Below, in pieces: positions 60,483 to 64,000 of a stretch of DNA of 64,000 bases. The notes below the pieces were generated by a model. It saw nothing but the letters and a program-made list of their open reading frames with translations, was not told the origin of the DNA and did not search any database. The translations under genes were made by a program, and so were the position numbers. Source of the DNA: Flavobacteriales bacterium. GTDB lineage: Bacteria > Bacteroidota > Bacteroidia > CAIKAF01. The stretch is taken from assembly GCA_025451235.1 (NCBI GenBank), contig JANWKT010000019.1:53500-117499 (forward strand), written 5' to 3'. The stretch's first letter is position 1. Every line of letters begins with the position of its first letter.

Positions 60483-61064
60483 TTGAAGTTATATATTAAG
60501 TACATGGTGAGTACCCGTTGTAAAATGGCGGTGAAGGAGGAGCTGAAAAAGCTTGGGCTACACTATATTCTCGTTGACCTGGGTGAGATTGATATAATGG
60601 AAAATATCTCTATGGAACAGCGTGAAGCATTAAATCAAGCATTATTGGTATCGGGACTTGAATTGATGGATGACAAGAAGGCAGTGCTGATCGAAAAAAT
60701 TAAGACCTTGATCATAGAAATGATCCATCATACCAATGAAGAAATCAAAACAAACTTCTCCCATTTTTTAAGTAAAAAACTGGATCTTAACTACACCTAT
60801 CTTGCCAATTTATTTTCGGAAGTACAGGGAACCACTATTGAGCAATTCATTATTCTGCACAAAGTTGAAAGGATAAAAGAACTCATCATTTATGATGAAC
60901 TGAATATTACCGAGATTGCCTGGAAGATGAATTATAGCAGTGTGGCTCATTTATCCAATCAATTTAAAAAAGTTACAGGACTATCTCCTTCACACTTTAA
61001 ACAATTAAAGGACAAAAGGAGGAGTCCGATCGAGGAAATTGGAAACCTAAACCCGGTAAACTAA
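60483..61064 (+). CDS. AraC-family transcriptional regulator with small N-terminal domain
   Basis: 193 aa from a TTG start; family members I know begin MKLYIKxMVCxRCxM, so the TTG rather than the ATG at codon 8 is preferred. N-terminal ferredoxin-like domain (about 1-60), where this protein has MVSTRCKM, having lost one of the two Cys of the C-x-x-C motif. The C-terminal AraC double helix-turn-helix is at about 90-185 (YTYLANLFSEVQGTTIEQFI; ITEIAWKMNYSSVAHLSNQF; KKVTGLSPSHFK). Directly precedes the hybrid kinase by 4 bases, so same operon. Confidence 0.88.
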   Translation: MKLYIKYMVSTRCKMAVKEELKKLGLHYILVDLGEIDIMENISMEQREALNQALLVSGLELMDDKKAVLIEKIKTLIIEMIHHTNEEIKTNFSHFLSKKLDLNYTYLANLFSEVQGTTIEQFIILHKVERIKELIIYDELNITEIAWKMNYSSVAHLSNQFKKVTGLSPSHFKQLKDKRRSPIEEIGNLNPVN

Positions 61065-61068
61065 CAAA

Positions 61069-63807
61069 ATGAAATCGACCAGCAGTTCAGAATCTCAGTA
61101 TGCTAGAAGTTTGATAGAGGCTAGTCTTGACCCTTTGGTTACCATTAATACTGAAGGAAAGATAACAGACATGAATGAAGCATTGGCTAACATTACCGGC
61201 ATCTCCAGAGAAAAATTAACCGGTACCGATTTCTTCGAATATTTTACGGAGCCGCAAAAGGCCAAGGAAGTCTACCTGGAAGTATTTGCAAAAGGATCTG
61301 TTGCGGACTTACCACTCACCATTCAACATAAAAATGGAAAGCTGACCGATGTCCTATTCAATGGTTCAGTTTATAAGGATAATAAAGGAAACGTGCTTGG
61401 AGTTGTAATAGTTGCCAGGGATATTGCGAAGCAAAAATGGGCAACAGATTTGCATATGGCCAACAAAGAGCTTGCTTTTCAGAATGATGAAAAAGGAAAA
61501 CGTGAGGAGGAGTTACTTATTGCCAACGAGGAACTTGCTTTTCAGAACAACGAAAAAGAAAAACGGGCAGAAGAGTTAGTCATTGCCAATGAAGAATTGG
61601 CTTTTCAGAGCAATGAAAAAGAAAAACGGGCAGAAGAGTTGGTCATAGCCAATGAAGAGCTTGCCTTTCAGAACGATGAAAAAGGGAAACGTGAAGAGGA
61701 GTTGGTTATTGCCAACGAAGAATTGGCTTTTCAGAACAACGAAAAAGAAAAACGTGCAGAAGAATTGATCATTGCCAACGAAGAACTAGCTTTTCAAAAT
61801 GACGAAAAGGAAAAGCGAGCCGCGGAGCTAATGATTGCCAACTATGCCAGAAGTCTTATCGAAGCCACCCTGGATCCCATGGTTACCATTGATGTGGATG
61901 GCAAAATTACCGATGTAAATCAGGCCATGGTAGAGGCAACAGATAAGCCACGCGAAAAAATAATTGGGACCAACTTTATTTCCTATTTCGTAGAGCAGGA
62001 AAGAGCATATGAAGTTTACACAGGAGTATTTGATAAAGGACTTATACAAAATTATCCATTGACGATAATAGACGGAATAATGACGGATGTATTGTTGAAC
62101 GGTTCTGTTTATAGGGACCAAGAAGGAAAGATAAAAGGGGCAGTGGTTGTGGCCAGGGATATTACTGAACTAAAAAGGATAGAAAAAGAACTAATTGAGG
62201 CAAAAGTATTTGCTGAACTAGCCACTGTAATTGCAGAAGAAGCACAGGGCAAGGCCGAAAGTGCTGCAAGAATTGCAGAAGATGCTGTAAAAGCGAAGCA
62301 GCAATTTTTATCGAACATGAGTCATGAGATCCGGACACCTATGAATGCCATTATTGGATTTACCAAGGTCGTTTTAAAAACAGATTTATCTGCTAAACAA
62401 AAAGAATATTTAACTGCCATAAAATTGAGTGGCGATGCATTGATTGTGCTCATCAATGATATACTCGACTTGGCAAAGGTGGACGCCGGGAAAATGACCT
62501 TTGAGCAATCACCTTTCAGAATGTCGGTATCTATCTCAGCCATGCTTCATCTGTTTGAAACAAAGATCCAGGAAAAGAATTTGGAGTTGATTAAAGAATA
62601 TGACAATAATATTCCGGAAGTGCTGATAGGGGACCCCGTCCGTCTGCACCAGATCATTTTAAACCTGGTTAGTAATGCAGTGAAATTTACAAATGAAGGT
62701 AAAATTACAGTAAGTGTTCGTTTACTGAAGGAGGACGACGAACAGGTCACCATCGAATTTGCGGTTACCGATACCGGAATGGGAATCCCTGAGGATAAAA
62801 TAAAAAAGATTTTTGAAAATTTTCAACAGGCTTCCAGTGGCACTTCCAGGTTATATGGAGGAACCGGTTTAGGTCTGGCTATTGTTAAACAGTTGGTAGA
62901 ACCTCAAGGAGGAAGCATAGCTGTAACGAGTAAGGTGGACGAAGGGTCTACTTTTAGTTTTATATTAAGTTTTCAAAAAACACTTCAGGAAACTGAGGAT
63001 GAACCGGGAGTGGAAGAGTTGGATACACAAATTAAAAATATAAAGGTATTGGTGGTTGAAGACATTGCGCTTAATCAATTATTGATGAAAACACTCCTGG
63101 ATGATTTTGGATTTGAACGGGATATTGCAGCCAATGGAAGAATAGCTATCGAAAAACTTCACACCAAATCATATGATGTGATTTTAATGGACCTGCAGAT
63201 GCCTGAAATGAATGGATTTGAGGCAACCGAATACATTCGAAACACCATGAATTCTAAAATTCCAATCATTGCTTTAACAGCTGATGTAACTACGGTTGAT
63301 CTGGCTAAATGTAAGGCTGTAGGGATGAATGATTATATTGCTAAACCGGTTGATGAAAGAATATTGTATGCCAAAATAGTGAGCTTGGTAAAGAAACCCA
63401 TGCCTTTACCCATTACAAATGATCAAAATGAGCCCCTCAAAAAATTAAGATGTATTGACCTGGACTATTTAACCCATCGTACAAAATCCAATCCCAAATT
63501 AATGATGGAAATGATCTCGGTATATTTGGAGCAAACGCCTCCGTTGGTCATAACGATGAAACAAAGCCTGAGGGATAAAGATTGGAGTTCGTTGTATTCA
63601 GCTGTACATAAAATGATCCCCTCCTTCTCCATTATGGGGATTAGTAATGACTTCGAAAACATGGCCAAAAGGGTACAGGAATATGCAAGTACGCAACAAC
63701 AAACGGATGGAATTCTTGAGCTGGTTTTAGAAATTGAAAAAGTTTGCACCCAAGCTTGTAAAGAATTGGAAGAAGAGTTCAATACAATTAAAAACACAAA
63801 TGCATGA
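61069..63807 (+). CDS. Cytosolic hybrid histidine kinase: PAS - coiled-coil repeats - PAS - HisKA - HATPase - REC - HPt
   Basis: 912 aa without TM helices. PAS1 (about 10-120), six 21-residue coiled-coil repeats (131-256), PAS2 (about 257-370, similar to PAS1: YARSLIEA.LDP.VTI), HisKA with H419 in MSHEIRTPMNAII, HATPase with HQIILNLVSNAVKFT, VTDTGMGIPED and GTGLGLAIVKQLVE, a receiver with D708 in VILMDLQMPEMNG, and an HPt domain with H847 in SAVHKMIPSFS. A complete four-step phosphorelay in one protein. Stop overlaps the start of the following response regulator (ATGA). The signal sensed by the PAS domains is unknown. Confidence 0.95.
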   Translation: MKSTSSSESQYARSLIEASLDPLVTINTEGKITDMNEALANITGISREKLTGTDFFEYFTEPQKAKEVYLEVFAKGSVADLPLTIQHKNGKLTDVLFNGSVYKDNKGNVLGVVIVARDIAKQKWATDLHMANKELAFQNDEKGKREEELLIANEELAFQNNEKEKRAEELVIANEELAFQSNEKEKRAEELVIANEELAFQNDEKGKREEELVIANEELAFQNNEKEKRAEELIIANEELAFQNDEKEKRAAELMIANYARSLIEATLDPMVTIDVDGKITDVNQAMVEATDKPREKIIGTNFISYFVEQERAYEVYTGVFDKGLIQNYPLTIIDGIMTDVLLNGSVYRDQEGKIKGAVVVARDITELKRIEKELIEAKVFAELATVIAEEAQGKAESAARIAEDAVKAKQQFLSNMSHEIRTPMNAIIGFTKVVLKTDLSAKQKEYLTAIKLSGDALIVLINDILDLAKVDAGKMTFEQSPFRMSVSISAMLHLFETKIQEKNLELIKEYDNNIPEVLIGDPVRLHQIILNLVSNAVKFTNEGKITVSVRLLKEDDEQVTIEFAVTDTGMGIPEDKIKKIFENFQQASSGTSRLYGGTGLGLAIVKQLVEPQGGSIAVTSKVDEGSTFSFILSFQKTLQETEDEPGVEELDTQIKNIKVLVVEDIALNQLLMKTLLDDFGFERDIAANGRIAIEKLHTKSYDVILMDLQMPEMNGFEATEYIRNTMNSKIPIIALTADVTTVDLAKCKAVGMNDYIAKPVDERILYAKIVSLVKKPMPLPITNDQNEPLKKLRCIDLDYLTHRTKSNPKLMMEMISVYLEQTPPLVITMKQSLRDKDWSSLYSAVHKMIPSFSIMGISNDFENMAKRVQEYASTQQQTDGILELVLEIEKVCTQACKELEEEFNTIKNTNA
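61459..61836 (+). repeat. Six tandem 63-bp units inside the hybrid kinase gene
   Basis: Units start at 61459, 61522, 61585, 61648, 61711 and 61774 and each encodes 21 residues, close to ANEELAFQNNEKEKRAEELV plus I. Twenty-one residues equal three heptads, so gain or loss of a unit keeps both reading frame and coiled-coil register between the two PAS domains. Confidence 0.92.
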
Positions 63808-64000
63808 AAGACGATAACAAAATAAAAATATTCCTGGTAGATGACGATGCTGTGTTTTTAAAATCCCTGGAAATTGAATTTCTCCAACATGCCGATTTTA
63901 ATATTGAAATATTTTCCACGGGTGAACTTTGTGTTCAAAATCTCTCCAATTCGCCGGATGTGATCATATTGGATTACCATTTGGACGGCATTGATAAGAA
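63804..64000 (+). CDS. Response regulator, receiver domain (truncated by the window end)
   Basis: First 65 codons only. MKDDNKIKIFLVDDDAVFLK ... DVIILDYHLDG: a normal CheY-like receiver start with the acidic cluster D13-D15 and phospho-acceptor D57. Its ATG overlaps the kinase stop by four bases, so it is the cognate output or phosphorelay partner. The output domain lies beyond the window. Confidence 0.88.
   Translation, partial: MKDDNKIKIFLVDDDAVFLKSLEIEFLQHADFNIEIFSTGELCVQNLSNSPDVIILDYHLDGIDK

Noticed and set aside
61459..61836. 63-bp repeats as a non-coding array
   Set aside because: They are in frame and encode a regular coiled coil within the kinase.

Overview
The window is a 64 kb stretch of chromosome from a member of the Bacteroidota (Bacteroidetes); the family cannot be resolved by eye. 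Evidence: many secreted proteins end in type IX secretion (T9SS) sorting domains (type A, or the gliding-motility-associated type B form); promoters fit the Bacteroidetes pattern TTG-N19/20-TAnnTTTG; there is a complete SUF operon, a TPP riboswitch in front of a TonB-dependent receptor, and many palindromic intergenic repeats. Base composition is moderately AT-rich. I see no rRNA, tRNA, CRISPR array, transposase or prophage.

Layout. 0-5 kb: a SulP-STAS-carbonic anhydrase fusion, thiL and a MORN-type repeat protein. 5.2-11.3 kb: SUF iron-sulfur assembly operon (sufA-like, B, C, D, S, E, T) with a clear promoter and a Fur/PerR-like palindrome at its predicted start site. 11-19 kb: small lipoproteins and secreted proteins, a TPR/PD40 protein with a WD40 partner, folD and ffh. 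19.7-33.5 kb: T9SS cargo, an MFS permease pair, an ABC exporter, a beta-helix protein, mgtE, rsmA, a SixA-like phosphatase, an orphan N-terminal transketolase subunit and a vWA protein. 33.5-35.9 kb is crowded with palindromic repeats around two small genes. 37-46 kb is an accessory surface locus: two fibre-like genes, each followed by a T9SS cargo gene, flank two related outer-membrane-like proteins and a FISUMP lipoprotein. 46-52 kb: STAS, pyrB, pyrR, the TPP riboswitch with its receptor, and a DUF58 protein. 52-57 kb: a propeller-like protein, a type B T9SS adhesin and a DUF748/AsmA-like protein. 57.5-64 kb: a FAD-Rieske oxidoreductase, a 19-cysteine copper-storage-like four-helix protein, a membrane-anchored pseudo-receiver, an AraC-type regulator, a hybrid histidine kinase and a truncated response regulator.

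How genes work together. SUF is one transcription unit. thiL and the riboswitch-controlled receptor are the two visible ends of thiamine handling (uptake and TMP-to-TPP phosphorylation). pyrR and pyrB overlap and form a pyrimidine pair. AraC, hybrid kinase and response regulator form a signalling unit.

Less ordinary observations: two genes (WD40 and DUF58) each have a decayed copy of their own 3' end beyond a single intervening gene; a 95-97 bp terminal-inverted-repeat element occurs twice; three direct repeats at 21-22 bp spacing abut the promoter of the second fibre-like gene; and a membrane-tethered receiver lacks its phospho-acceptor aspartate. None was tested computationally. I did not find a self-evidently new defence or biosynthetic system.
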